From VBCG01 sp044226535 (GTDB taxonomy: Bacteria; Pseudomonadota; Gammaproteobacteria; Burkholderiales; Casimicrobiaceae), in NCBI GenBank assembly GCA_044226535.1, contig JBGAGT010000010.1, positions 62,001 through 126,000 of the forward strand: DNA of 64,000 nucleotides. Direction: 5' to 3'. The notes under the pieces are model-generated. The model was not told the origin of the DNA. It did no database searches and saw only the letters and a program-made list of their open reading frames with translations. The position numbers and the translations under genes are program-made. Below, piece after piece: positions 34,153 through 41,823 of this stretch; within the stretch, counting starts at the first letter, position 1, and each line of letters opens with the position of its first letter.

Positions 34153-34533
34153 TTACTTCGTGACGCCCTTGGACAACGCCACCGTGCGTCCCTTCTTCGG
34201 GCCCTTGCGCGTGCGCGCGTTGGTGCGCGTGCGCTGGCCGCGGACCGGCAGGCCCTTGCGGTGGCGCACGCCGCGGTAGCAGCCCAGGTCCATCAGGCGC
34301 TTGATGCTCATGGTCACCTCGCGGCGCAGGTCGCCCTCGACGGTGAACTTGCCGACCTGCTCGCGCAGCTTGTCCATCTGCGCGTCCGAGAGGTCCTTGA
34401 CCTTGACGTGCGGTTCGACGCCTGCGGCCACGCAGATCGCCTTGGCGCGCGGGCGGCCGATGCCGTAGATCGCGGTGAGCGCGATCTCGGCGTGCGAGTG
34501 GTTCGGGATGTTGACGCCTGCAATGCGGGCCAT
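34153..34533 (-). CDS. rpsM: 30S ribosomal protein S13
   Basis: S13 sits in the head of the small subunit and forms intersubunit bridges. The 126 residues begin MARIAGVNIPNHSHAEIALT and contain YGIGRPRAKAICVAAGV and GLPVRGQRTRTNARTRKGP, all hallmark stretches. It opens the alpha operon, 41 bp after rpmJ; no clear promoter is seen in that gap. Confidence 0.99.
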   Translation of the reverse strand: MARIAGVNIPNHSHAEIALTAIYGIGRPRAKAICVAAGVEPHVKVKDLSDAQMDKLREQVGKFTVEGDLRREVTMSIKRLMDLGCYRGVRHRKGLPVRGQRTRTNARTRKGPKKGRTVALSKGVTK

Positions 34534-34574
34534 GATTTACCTGTCCTGAATTCGAATGACGTTGCCGAGCGCGA

Positions 34575-34688
34575 TCAGCCCTGGCGCTGCTTGTGGCGCG
34601 GGTCGGTGCAGATGACCCTCACCACGCCGTTGCGGCGGATGATCTTGCAGTTGCGGCAGATTTTCTTGACCGATGCCAGTACCTTCAT
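34575..34688 (-). CDS. rpmJ: 50S ribosomal protein L36
   Basis: This 37-residue protein starts MKVLASVKKICRNCKIIRRN. It keeps the zinc-binding residues of the C+ form (C11, C14, C27, H32) and ends RHKQRQG. It lies between infA and rpsM, the usual place. Confidence 0.97.
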   Translation of the reverse strand: MKVLASVKKICRNCKIIRRNGVVRVICTDPRHKQRQG

Positions 34689-34709
34689 GTCTTTCTCCTC
34701 GAGCCGCGC

Positions 34710-34928
34710 CTACTTGGCGCGGAACGTGATCCTCGCTCGCGAAAGGTCGTAGGGCGTGAGCTCTACGGTGACCTTGTCGCCCGGGAGGATCTTGATGTAG
34801 TGCATCCGCATCTTTCCCGAAATGTGCCCGAGGACGACATGCCCGTTCTCGAGCTTCACGCGAAAGGTGGCGTTGGGCAGCATCTCCACCACCTCGCCCT
34901 GCATCTGTATGACGTCTTCCTTGGCCAT
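34710..34928 (-). CDS. infA: Translation initiation factor IF-1
   Basis: IF-1 blocks the ribosomal A site during initiation. The 72-residue OB-fold protein starts MAKEDVIQMQGEVVEMLPNA and contains RVKLENGHVVLGHISGKMR and LPGDKVTVELTPYDL, the usual signatures. Its ATG overlaps the secY stop (TGATG), so it is coupled to secY. infA is found between secY and rpmJ in betaproteobacteria but elsewhere in Escherichia coli. Confidence 0.98.
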   Translation of the reverse strand: MAKEDVIQMQGEVVEMLPNATFRVKLENGHVVLGHISGKMRMHYIKILPGDKVTVELTPYDLSRARITFRAK

Positions 34929-36250
34929 CAACGCGTAGGCAGACCGCCCTTGAAGTTCGCCTTCTTCAGCAGGCTCTCGTACTGCTGGGACATCATGTAG
35001 GCCTGCACCTGCGTCATGAAGTCCATGGTCACGACCACGATGATCAGCAGCGACGTCCCGCCGAAGTAGAACGGCACGTTCTTCCACGCGATCAGGAAGT
35101 TCGGGATGAAGCACACGACCACCAGGTACAGCGAGCCGATCATCGTCAGGCGCAGCGTGATCTTCTCCAGGTACTTCGCCGTCTGGTCGCCGGGCCGGTA
35201 GCCGGGGATGTAGGCGCCGCTCTTCTTCAGGTTCTCGGCCGTTTCCTTCGGGTTGTACTGCAGCGCCGTGTAGAAGAAGCAGAAGAAGATGATCGCCGCC
35301 GCGTACAGGATTTCGTGCACCGGCTGTCCCGGATTGAGCATCGCCGCGATGTCGCGCAGCCAGAACGTGTTCTCGCCCGAGCCGAACCACTGCGCGATCG
35401 TCGCCGGGAACAGGATGATCGACGAGGCGAAGATCGGCGGGATCACGCCGGCCATGTTGAGCTTGAGCGGCAGGTGCGAGCTCTGCCCCTGGTAGATCTT
35501 GTTGCCCACCTGGCGCTTGGCGTAGTTGACCAGGATCTTGCGCACCGCGCGCTCGACGAACACCACGAACGCCGTCGTCGCGACGATCAGCAGCACGATG
35601 CCGATGATCAGCAGCCACGAGTACGCGCCGGTGCGGCCCTGCTCCAGCGTCAGGCTGATGGCGTTGGGCAGCCCCGCGGTGATGCCCGCGAAGATGATCA
35701 GCGAGATGCCGTTGCCGAGGCCGCGCTCGGTGATCTGCTCGCCCAGCCACATCAGGAACATCGTCCCCGTGACCAGCGTGATCGACGAGACGAGGCGGAA
35801 CGCCATGCCGGGTTCGAGCACGAGGTTCGGCTGCGTCTCGAGCGCCGTCGAGATCGCCAGCGCCTGGAACAGCGCCAGGAACACGGTCGCGTAGCGCGTG
35901 TACTGCGTGATCTTGCGCCGGCCGGCCTCGCCTTCCTTCTTGAGCGCCTCGAGCGAAGGCACGACCACCGTGCACAGCTGCATGATGATCGACGCCGAGA
36001 TGTACGGCATGATGCCCAGCGCGAAGATCGAGAAGCGCGACAGCGCGCCGCCCGAGAACACGTTGAACAGGCCCAGGATGCCGCCTTCCTGCGAGCGGAA
36101 CAGGTTCGCGAGCTCCTCGCCGTTGATGCCCGGAACGGGGATGTGCGTGCCCACGCGGAACACCACGAGCGCGCCGAGCAGGAACCACAGGCGGCGCTTC
36201 AGGTCCGCGTACTTGGCGCCGCTCTTCAGTGCTGGATTGGCAGTGGCCAA
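34928..36250 (-). CDS. secY: Preprotein translocase channel subunit SecY
   Basis: SecY is the protein-conducting channel of the Sec translocon. The 440 residues have ten predicted membrane helices. Conserved stretches are LVVFRVGTHIPVPGIN (helix 1) and NLFRSQEGGILGLFNVFSGG (plug region). GNGISLIIFAGI and the C-terminal YLEKITLRLTMIGSLYL block also fit. It is in the spc operon after rplO and overlaps infA. SecE, its partner, is encoded at the far end of the same run. Confidence 0.99.
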   Translation of the reverse strand: MATANPALKSGAKYADLKRRLWFLLGALVVFRVGTHIPVPGINGEELANLFRSQEGGILGLFNVFSGGALSRFSIFALGIMPYISASIIMQLCTVVVPSLEALKKEGEAGRRKITQYTRYATVFLALFQALAISTALETQPNLVLEPGMAFRLVSSITLVTGTMFLMWLGEQITERGLGNGISLIIFAGITAGLPNAISLTLEQGRTGAYSWLLIIGIVLLIVATTAFVVFVERAVRKILVNYAKRQVGNKIYQGQSSHLPLKLNMAGVIPPIFASSIILFPATIAQWFGSGENTFWLRDIAAMLNPGQPVHEILYAAAIIFFCFFYTALQYNPKETAENLKKSGAYIPGYRPGDQTAKYLEKITLRLTMIGSLYLVVVCFIPNFLIAWKNVPFYFGGTSLLIIVVVTMDFMTQVQAYMMSQQYESLLKKANFKGGLPTR

Positions 36251-36269
36251 TTCGTTTCCCGTATCCGGT

Positions 36270-36713
36270 TTACTTCGCGACCTCGGCGAGGCTTCCGCCC
36301 GCCGCTTCGATGGCTGCCCTGGCGCCCTTGGTGGCGAGCAGCCCCGTGAGCTTCACCGCCTTGTCGAGCTTGCCGGTCTTGATGACCTTGGCCTGCTTGG
36401 CGGTGGCCGGGACGATGCCCGCGGCCTTGAGCGCCATCAGGTCGATGTCGGCCACCGGCAGCTTCGCGAGGTCCGTCAGCCGCACCTCGGCGGTGTCGTC
36501 CTTGGCGAGCGACACGAAGCCGCGCTTCGGCAGCCGGCGCTGCAGCGGCATCTGGCCGCCCTCGAAGCCGACCTTGTGGAAGCCGCCCGAGCGCGACTTC
36601 TGGCCCTTGTGGCCGCGGCCCGCGGTCTTGCCGAGGCCCGAGCCGATGCCGCGACCGACGCGGCGGCGGGGCTTTTTCGATCCCTTGGCGGGCTTGATCG
36701 TGTTGAGGCGCAT
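36270..36713 (-). CDS. rplO: 50S ribosomal protein L15
   Basis: The 147-residue protein begins MRLNTIKPAKGSKKPRRRVG and contains GRGIGSGLGKTAGRGHKGQKSR-type glycine/lysine-rich N-terminal sequence that threads into 23S rRNA. It ends with the globular AAIEAAGGSLAEVAK. The ATG at 36711-36713 gives the family start; longer in-frame starts upstream run into the rpmD gap and are rejected. Confidence 0.98.
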   Translation of the reverse strand: MRLNTIKPAKGSKKPRRRVGRGIGSGLGKTAGRGHKGQKSRSGGFHKVGFEGGQMPLQRRLPKRGFVSLAKDDTAEVRLTDLAKLPVADIDLMALKAAGIVPATAKQAKVIKTGKLDKAVKLTGLLATKGARAAIEAAGGSLAEVAK

Positions 36714-36781
36714 CTCGAATTCCCGTTTCGTTGGCGCCGCCGCGAAGGACCTCCCTCGCGCCGGCTTGCCGCCGAACAGCT

Positions 36782-36979
36782 CTACTTGGCGGCGGGCTCG
36801 GTCACCTTCAACAGGTAGCCGACCTTGTTGATCATTCCGCGCGTCGACGGCGTGTCGACGACCTCGACCGTGTGGTTGGTCCACTTGAGGCCGAGGCCCC
36901 GGACCGTGTCGCGGTGGTCCTGCTTGGTGCGGGCGACGCCCTTCACCAGCGTCACCTTGATCTTGTTGGCTGCGGCCAT
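36782..36979 (-). CDS. rpmD: 50S ribosomal protein L30
   Basis: The 65-residue protein has the family core KIKVTLVKGVARTKQDHRD and VRGLGLKWTNHTVEVVDTPS, with a short Ala/Lys tail. It lies 2 bp from rpsE and 68 bp before rplO, as expected in the spc operon. Confidence 0.97.
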   Translation of the reverse strand: MAAANKIKVTLVKGVARTKQDHRDTVRGLGLKWTNHTVEVVDTPSTRGMINKVGYLLKVTEPAAK

Positions 36980-36981
36980 GG

Positions 36982-37512
36982 TCACGCTCCCGTCAGCTCT
37001 TCGACCGTCTTGCCGCGCTTGGCGGCGATGTCGGCGGGCGCGTTGCCCTTTTCCAGCGCGTCGAGCGTCGCGCGCACGACGTTGTAGGGGTTGGTCGGGC
37101 CGTGGCACTTGGCCAGGATGTTCTGCACGCCGACCACCTCGAAGACCGCGCGCATCGCGCCGCCGGCGATGATGCCGGTACCGTCCGCCGCGGGCTGCAT
37201 GAACACCTTGGTGGCGCCGTGGCGGCCCTCGACGGCGTGGTGCAGCGTGCCGCTCTTGAGGCGCATCTTCTTGAGGTTGCGGCGCGCCTCGTCCATCGCC
37301 TTCTGCACGGCGACCGGCACTTCCTTGGCCTTGCCCTTGCCCATGCCGACGCGGCCGTCGCCGTCGCCGACCACCGCCAGCGCCGCGAACGCCATGATCC
37401 GACCGCCCTTCACCACCTTGGTGACGCGGTTGATCGAGATCATCTTTTCCTTGAGGCCGTCGCTGCGCTCGTCCTGCTGCTGCATGCGCGCCATTTTCGG
37501 GTTCATCGCCAT
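36982..37512 (-). CDS. rpsE: 30S ribosomal protein S5
   Basis: S5 helps decoding accuracy and mRNA entry. The 176 residues carry the S5 N-terminal dsRNA-binding fold (LKEKMISINRVTKVVKGGRI, FAALAVVGDGDGRVGMGKGK) and the C-terminal domain (GIIAGGAMRAVFEVVGVQNI). The first ATG (37510-37512) is preceded by GGAAG at a good distance. The wild-type-like VVKGGRI loop does not suggest a spectinomycin-resistance change, although this was judged by eye. Confidence 0.98.
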   Translation of the reverse strand: MAMNPKMARMQQQDERSDGLKEKMISINRVTKVVKGGRIMAFAALAVVGDGDGRVGMGKGKAKEVPVAVQKAMDEARRNLKKMRLKSGTLHHAVEGRHGATKVFMQPAADGTGIIAGGAMRAVFEVVGVQNILAKCHGPTNPYNVVRATLDALEKGNAPADIAAKRGKTVEELTGA

Positions 37513-37527
37513 AAATCGATCTTCCGC

Positions 37528-37881
37528 CTAGAACTTGAGACCGCCCTCGCGGGCGGCTTCGGCCAGCGCCTTGACGCGGCCGTGGAATCGGAAACCGGCA
37601 CGGTCGAACGCGACGGCCTCGATGCCGAGGGCCTTCGCCTTCTCCGCGATGCGCTTGCCGACGAGGGTCGCGGCGGCGGTGTTGCCGCCGGCCTTGCCCG
37701 CCTCGAGCACGCCCTTCTCGAGCGTCGATGCGCTCGCCAGCACGCGGTTGCCCTCGGGCGCGATGATCTGCGCGTAGATGTGCGAGTTCGAGCGCGACAC
37801 CACGAGGCGCGTCGCGCGCTGCTCGGCGATGCGCACCCGGGTTTTGCGGGCGCGGCGGACACGAGCCTGACGTTTGTTCAT
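37528..37881 (-). CDS. rplR: 50S ribosomal protein L18
   Basis: L18 binds 5S rRNA. The 117-residue protein starts MNKRQARVRRARKTRVRIAE and has RLVVSRSNSHIYAQIIAPEG and FHGRVKALAEAAREGGLKF at the end. The ATG at 37879-37881 gives the family start; an earlier in-frame codon falls in the upstream gap. The 103 bp between rplF and rplR is unusually long for this pair and holds a perfect hairpin. Confidence 0.98.
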   Translation of the reverse strand: MNKRQARVRRARKTRVRIAEQRATRLVVSRSNSHIYAQIIAPEGNRVLASASTLEKGVLEAGKAGGNTAAATLVGKRIAEKAKALGIEAVAFDRAGFRFHGRVKALAEAAREGGLKF

Positions 37882-37949
37882 ACCGATCCTTCGTCGTATT
37901 TGCAGCCTTGAATCGCGTGGCTCCGCCACCGATCCAAGGGTGAACCAGC

Positions 37950-37979
37950 CGGCGAAAAGTAGGTTTGTACTTTTCGCCG
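37950..37979 (-). repeat. Hairpin of the GGCGAAAAGTA family after rplF
   Basis: A perfect 12-bp stem (CGGCGAAAAGTA with TACTTTTCGCCG) encloses a 6-nt loop, starting 5 bp after the rplF stop codon in transcript order. The same hairpin recurs after rpoB and, less perfectly, after tuf. There is no U-run, so it is unlikely to be a simple terminator. Confidence 0.8.
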
Positions 37980-37984
37980 ACGAA

Positions 37985-38518
37985 CTATTTCTTCTTGGTT
38001 TCCTTGAGCTTCACGACCTCGTCGGCGTAGCGCACGCCCTTGCCCTTGTAGGGCTCGGGGGGGCGATACGCGCGGATCTCCGCGGCGACCTGGCCGACCT
38101 GCTGCTTGTCGATGCCCTTGACGACGATTTCCGTCTGCTGCGGGGTCTCGACCTTGACGCCCTTGGGCATCGCGTGCACGACCGGGTGCGAGAAGCCGAG
38201 CGACAGGTTGACCTTGTCGCCCTGCGCCTGCGCGCGGTAGCCGACGCCGACCAGCGTGAGCTTGCGCTCGAAGCCGGTCGACACGCCCTTGACCATGTTG
38301 TTCACCAGCGCGCGCAACGTGCCGTGCATCGCGCCGTTGCCGGGCTCGGCCGACTCGTCGACGCAGACGAGCGTGTCGCCCTCGCGCTTGATCGCGAGGC
38401 TGCGGTCGAACGTGCGCGTCAGCGTGCCGAGCGGGCCCTTGACGGTGATCTCGCCGGGCGCCGTGGTCACCTCGACCTTGGCGGGCACCGGGATGGGATG
38501 TTTGCCGATTCGCGACAT
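37985..38518 (-). CDS. rplF: 50S ribosomal protein L6
   Basis: The 177-residue protein has two L6 domains: MSRIGKHPIPVPAKVEVTTA with GPLGTLTRTFD in the first, GYRAQAQGDKVNLSLGFSHP with GIDKQQVGQVAAEIRAYRPP in the second. The end YADEVVKLKETKKK is conserved. It lies 13 bp after rpsH. Confidence 0.99.
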   Translation of the reverse strand: MSRIGKHPIPVPAKVEVTTAPGEITVKGPLGTLTRTFDRSLAIKREGDTLVCVDESAEPGNGAMHGTLRALVNNMVKGVSTGFERKLTLVGVGYRAQAQGDKVNLSLGFSHPVVHAMPKGVKVETPQQTEIVVKGIDKQQVGQVAAEIRAYRPPEPYKGKGVRYADEVVKLKETKKK

Positions 38519-38531
38519 GTCTTCGTCCCCG

Positions 38532-38927
38532 TCAGGCGATGTAGCAGAGGACTTCGCCGCCGACGCCCGAGGCGCGCGCGGCGCGGTCGGTCATCACGCC
38601 CCGCGAAGTCGAGACGATGGCGATACCGAGCCCGTTCATGACGCGCGGGATCTCGTCCTTGCCCTTGTAGATGCGCAGGCCCGGCTTGGAGATGCGCTCG
38701 AGCTTCTCGATGACCGGGCGGCCGGCGTAATAGCGCAGCGCGATCTCGAGGACCGGCTTGGCTTCCTCGCCGCCGACCTTGAAGCCGTCGATGTAGCCCT
38801 CGTCCTTGAGGACCTTGGCGATCGCGACCTTGACCTTCGACGAAGGCATTTCGACCGTGGCTCGCTCGACCATCTGCGCATTGCGGATGCGCGTCAGCAT
38901 GTCGGCGATGGGATCAGTCATGCTCAT
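38532..38927 (-). CDS. rpsH: 30S ribosomal protein S8
   Basis: S8 organises the central domain of 16S rRNA and in many bacteria represses the spc operon. The 131 residues show DPIADMLTRIRNAQMVERAT, KPGLRIYKGKDEIPRVMNGL and STSRGVMTDRAARASGVGGE, all family hallmarks. The first ATG has AAGGTGG 6 bp upstream and is preferred over the ATG two codons later. Confidence 0.98.
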   Translation of the reverse strand: MSMTDPIADMLTRIRNAQMVERATVEMPSSKVKVAIAKVLKDEGYIDGFKVGGEEAKPVLEIALRYYAGRPVIEKLERISKPGLRIYKGKDEIPRVMNGLGIAIVSTSRGVMTDRAARASGVGGEVLCYIA

Positions 38928-38967
38928 GCTTCACCACCTTGATTGACTGTGCAGCGATTGGCGGACA

Positions 38968-39273
38968 TCACCAGCTCGCCTTGACGACGCCCGGCACCTC
39001 GCCGCGCATCGCGTATTCGCGGAGCTTGTTGCGCGCGAGGCCGAACTTCGCGTACACGCCGCGCGGGCGGCCGGTCAGCGAGCAGCGGTTGCGGACGCGC
39101 GTCTTGTTGGCGTTGCGCGGCAGCGCCTGGATCTTGAGGCGCGCCTCGAAACGGTCTTCGTCCGAGGCCTTCTGGTTGTCGACGACGGCCTGCAGCGCCG
39201 CGCGCTTCTTCGAGTACTTCGCGACGAGCTTCTTGCGCTTCTCGTTGCGGTTGATGACGGAGAGTTTCGCCAT
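38968..39273 (-). CDS. rpsN: 30S ribosomal protein S14 (long, zinc-free form)
   Basis: The 101-residue protein starts MAKLSVINRNEKRKKLVAKY. It lacks the CxxC pairs of the short zinc form and ends in the conserved RNRCSLTGRPRGVYAKFGLA and REYAMRGEVPGVVKASW blocks. It sits between rplE and rpsH, 5 bp after rplE. Confidence 0.98.
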   Translation of the reverse strand: MAKLSVINRNEKRKKLVAKYSKKRAALQAVVDNQKASDEDRFEARLKIQALPRNANKTRVRNRCSLTGRPRGVYAKFGLARNKLREYAMRGEVPGVVKASW

Positions 39274-39278
39274 GTCGG

Positions 39279-39824
39279 TCAGTTCCTGAACGGAAACTTG
39301 AACGCGGCCAGCAGCGCCTTCGCCTCGGCGTCGGTCTTCGCGCTCGTGGTGATCGTGATGTTCATCCCGCGGATCGCGTCGATCTTGTCGTACTCGATCT
39401 CGGGGAAGATGATCTGTTCCTTGACGCCCATGTTGTAGTTGCCGCGGCCGTCGAAACCCTTGCCGGACACGCCGCGGAAGTCGCGGACGCGCGGCAGCGC
39501 GATCGACACCAGGCGGTCGAGGAACTCGAACATCCGTTCCTGGCGCAGCGTCACCATGCAGCCGATGGGGTAGCCTTCGCGGATCTTGAAGCCCGCGATG
39601 GCCTTGCGCGCCTTGGTGACCACGGGCTTCTGGCCGGTGATCTTCTGCATGTCGGCGACCGCGTTCTCGAGCAACTTCTTGTCGGCGACCGCTTCGCCGA
39701 CGCCCATGTTGACGACGATCTTCTGGATGCGCGGGACCTGCATGACCGACTTGTAGCCGAACTGCTTGGTCAGCGAGGGGACGACTTCCTTGCGATACTG
39801 TTCCTTGAGGCGGGCCGTAGCCAT
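39279..39824 (-). CDS. rplE: 50S ribosomal protein L5
   Basis: L5 contacts 5S rRNA and P-site tRNA. The 181 residues include VPRIQKIVVNMGVGEAVADK, RKAIAGFKIREGYPIGCMVT and FPEIEYDKIDAIRGMNITIT. Two ATGs compete. The one at 39824 has AAGGAG 6 bp upstream and is chosen; the ATG at 39830 would abut that site. Confidence 0.98.
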   Translation of the reverse strand: MATARLKEQYRKEVVPSLTKQFGYKSVMQVPRIQKIVVNMGVGEAVADKKLLENAVADMQKITGQKPVVTKARKAIAGFKIREGYPIGCMVTLRQERMFEFLDRLVSIALPRVRDFRGVSGKGFDGRGNYNMGVKEQIIFPEIEYDKIDAIRGMNITITTSAKTDAEAKALLAAFKFPFRN

Positions 39825-39834
39825 TGCCATCTCC

Positions 39835-40152
39835 TTACGCGTTGACCAGCTCGCCGTTGGACTTGAAGAAGCGCACCTTGCGGCCGTCCTCGAGCACGCG
39901 CGTGCCGACGCGGTCGGCCTTCTGCGTGACGGGGTTCCAGATCGCGACGTTCGACACGTCGATCGGGCTCTCCTTGGTGACGATCCCGCCCGGCTGGTTC
40001 TTCATCGGGTTGGGGCGCGTGTGGCGCTTGACCTGGTTGACGCCGCTGACGACCACGTGGCACGCGTCGACGACGCGGGTGACCTCGCCGCGCTTGCCCT
40101 TGTCGCGGCCGGTGATGACGACGACGTTGTCGCCCTTCTTGATCTTGCTCAT
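39835..40152 (-). CDS. rplX: 50S ribosomal protein L24
   Basis: L24 helps start 50S assembly. The 105-residue protein has the KOW motif near the N-terminus (KGDNVVVITGRDKGKRGEV) and the family's HTRPNPMKNQPGGIVTKESP block. It ends VRFFKSNGELVNA. It lies 11 bp after rplN. Confidence 0.98.
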   Translation of the reverse strand: MSKIKKGDNVVVITGRDKGKRGEVTRVVDACHVVVSGVNQVKRHTRPNPMKNQPGGIVTKESPIDVSNVAIWNPVTQKADRVGTRVLEDGRKVRFFKSNGELVNA

Positions 40153-40163
40153 CGCGCGTCTCC

Positions 40164-40532
40164 TTACAGCACTTCGGGCGCGAGCGACACGATCTTCATG
40201 AACCGCTCCGTGCGCAGCTCGCGCGTGACGGGCCCGAAGATGCGCGTGCCGATCGGCTCGAGCTTGGCGTTCAGCAGCACCGCGGCGTTGGTGTCGAAGC
40301 GGATGCGCGCGCCGTCGTTGCGGCGCACGCCCTGGCGGGTGCGCACGACGACCGCGCTGTAGACCTCGCCCTTCTTCACCCGGCCGCGCGGGGCGGCTTC
40401 CTTGATGCTGACCTTGATGACGTCGCCGATGTGGGCGTAGCGGCGCTTGCTGCCGCCGAGCACCTTGATACACATCACCGAGCGCGCGCCCGTGTTGTCG
40501 GCGACGTCGAGCACCGATTGCATCTGGATCAT
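40164..40532 (-). CDS. rplN: 50S ribosomal protein L14
   Basis: The 122-residue protein starts MIQMQSVLDVADNTGARSVM and contains GGSKRRYAHIGDVIKVSIKE and NDGARIRFDTNAAVLLNAKL. It is the first gene of the spc block. The 337-bp gap upstream carries a promoter and a repeat rather than the usual short spacer. Confidence 0.99.
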   Translation of the reverse strand: MIQMQSVLDVADNTGARSVMCIKVLGGSKRRYAHIGDVIKVSIKEAAPRGRVKKGEVYSAVVVRTRQGVRRNDGARIRFDTNAAVLLNAKLEPIGTRIFGPVTRELRTERFMKIVSLAPEVL

Positions 40533-40754
40533 TTGTCCACTCTCTCCAACTTAGCCGGCCTTGCGGTCGTCCTGCACGAGCCTCGCGGCTCGCCGGGCGC
40601 TTACGCGGCTCGGGCCAGTTTTGGACCCCGTCCGGGGAAAACTCGCCGCCCTCGAATCCCGCGGGCCTGCCTTCGCGAAGTCACCCTCGCGCGGCCTGCC
40701 TGCCCGGGCGGCAGGAAATGGGTTCCCCGGCACCTGGGCGCAGGGGAATTTGCA

Positions 40755-40783
40755 ATTATGAAGCCTTTTTACAACCTTGGCAA
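40755..40783 (-). promoter_or_regulatory. Candidate spc-operon promoter upstream of rplN
   Basis: On the minus strand TTGCCA (40778-40783) and CATAAT (40755-40760) are spaced 17 bp, with AT-rich sequence between them in an otherwise GC-rich gap. It would start a transcript about 215 nt before rplN. Escherichia coli has its spc promoter at the same place, between rpsQ and rplN. The rest of the gap from 40533 to 40754 holds no gene; short open frames there are not credible. Confidence 0.65.
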
Positions 40784-40797
40784 GCGCGGCGCATACC

Positions 40798-40863
40798 GTC
40801 ACCCCCGTCATTCCCGCGCAGGCGGGAACCTTGCTTGGGTCCCCGCTTTCGCGGGGATGACGC
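40798..40863. repeat. REP-like element pair between rpsQ and rplN
   Basis: Two hairpin cores (TTCCCGCGCAGGCGGGAA and TCCCCGCTTTCGCGGGGA) stand back to back, ending GGATGACG, directly after the rpsQ stop and just upstream of the candidate spc promoter. Confidence 0.8.
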
Positions 40864-40869
40864 ACTTCG

Positions 40870-41175
40870 TCAGACCTGCGACGCCTTCTCGACCACGCGC
40901 GTGACCTTCCACGCCTTGGTCTTGGACAGCTTGCGCGTCGCCTGGATCTCCACCAGGTCGCCTTCCTTGCAGGCGTTCTCCTCGTCGTGCGCGTGGTACT
41001 TCGCCGAGCGCGTGAGGTACTTGCCGTACAGGTCGTGCTTGACGCGCCGCTCGACCAGCACCGTCACCGTCTTGTCCATCTTGTCGCTGACCACGCGGCC
41101 CTGCAGCGTCGCCAGCAGCGCCTTGCGCGCCGGGACGTTGGTGGCGACCTCGGGGTTCTGTGCCTTGTCGTTCAT
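40870..41175 (-). CDS. rpsQ: 30S ribosomal protein S17
   Basis: S17 is an early 16S-binding OB-fold protein. The 101 residues contain LLATLQGRVVSDKMDKTVTV, DLYGKYLTRSAKYHAHDEEN and EGDLVEIQATRKLSKTKAWK. A roughly 18-residue N-terminal extension precedes the family core. Its ATG overlaps the rpmC stop as ATGA. Confidence 0.97.
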   Translation of the reverse strand: MNDKAQNPEVATNVPARKALLATLQGRVVSDKMDKTVTVLVERRVKHDLYGKYLTRSAKYHAHDEENACKEGDLVEIQATRKLSKTKAWKVTRVVEKASQV

Positions 41176-41396
41176 TGCGTGCCCTTCCGCGCCTCGGCGG
41201 CCTTCTGCTGCGTCATCAGGGTGCGCGTGCGGGCGATCGCGCGGCGCACGTCCTTCAGCTTGGCCGGGTTGGCGAGCTGCTGCGTCGCCTTCTGCATGCG
41301 CAGGCCGAACTGCTCCTTGAGGAGCGCGTCGAGCTCGGCCTTGAGCTCGACCCCGTCCTTGCGGGCCAGCGCCTTCTTCGCTTCTGTCTTCTTCAT
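41172..41396 (-). CDS. rpmC: 50S ribosomal protein L29
   Basis: The 74-residue helical hairpin protein contains ELKAELDALLKEQFGLRMQK and LKDVRRAIARTRTLMTQQKA, the L29 core near the tunnel exit. A short Lys/Ala-rich N-terminus precedes the core. It overlaps rpsQ by 4 bp and follows rplP after 16 bp. Confidence 0.96.
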   Translation of the reverse strand: MKKTEAKKALARKDGVELKAELDALLKEQFGLRMQKATQQLANPAKLKDVRRAIARTRTLMTQQKAAEARKGTQ

Positions 41397-41412
41397 GGCG
41401 TCTTCTCCGGCG

Positions 41413-41823
41413 TCACACCAGGCGCTGCACGAACGTCGTGCGCAGCGGCAGCTTGGCGGCGGCCAGCGCGAATGCCTCGCGCGCCAGCGCCTCGTCGACG
41501 CCATCCATCTCGTAGAGCACCTTGCCGGGCTGGATCTCCGCGACGTAGTACTCGGGGTTGCCCTTGCCGTTGCCCATGCGGACCTCGGCGGGCTTCTTGG
41601 AGACAGGCTTGTCCGGGAAGATGCGGATCCAGATGCGTCCGCCGCGCTTGATGTGGCGCGTCATCGCCCGGCGGGCGGCCTCGATCTGCCGCGCCGTGAG
41701 CCGGCCGCGGTCGGTGGACTTGAGGCCGTAGGTGCCGAAGCTGACCTTGTTGCCCGTGGTCGCCAGGCCCGTGTTGCGGCCCTTCTGCTCCTTGCGGTAT
41801 TTCCTTCTAGCTGGCTGCAGCAT
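41413..41823 (-). CDS. rplP: 50S ribosomal protein L16
   Basis: L16 contributes to the A-site tRNA and peptidyl transferase region. The 136 residues begin MLQPARRKYRKEQKGRNTGL and contain LTARQIEAARRAMTRHIKRG, RIWIRIFPDKPVSKKPAEVR and the MGNGKGNPEYYVAEIQPGKV block. Its start overlaps the rpsC end by 17 bp. Confidence 0.99.
   Translation of the reverse strand: MLQPARRKYRKEQKGRNTGLATTGNKVSFGTYGLKSTDRGRLTARQIEAARRAMTRHIKRGGRIWIRIFPDKPVSKKPAEVRMGNGKGNPEYYVAEIQPGKVLYEMDGVDEALAREAFALAAAKLPLRTTFVQRLV

Noticed and set aside
40551..40869. Small open frames between rplN and rpsQ as an extra ribosomal gene
   Set aside because: Translations are repeat-derived or Arg-rich, and no ribosomal protein is missing from the operon.
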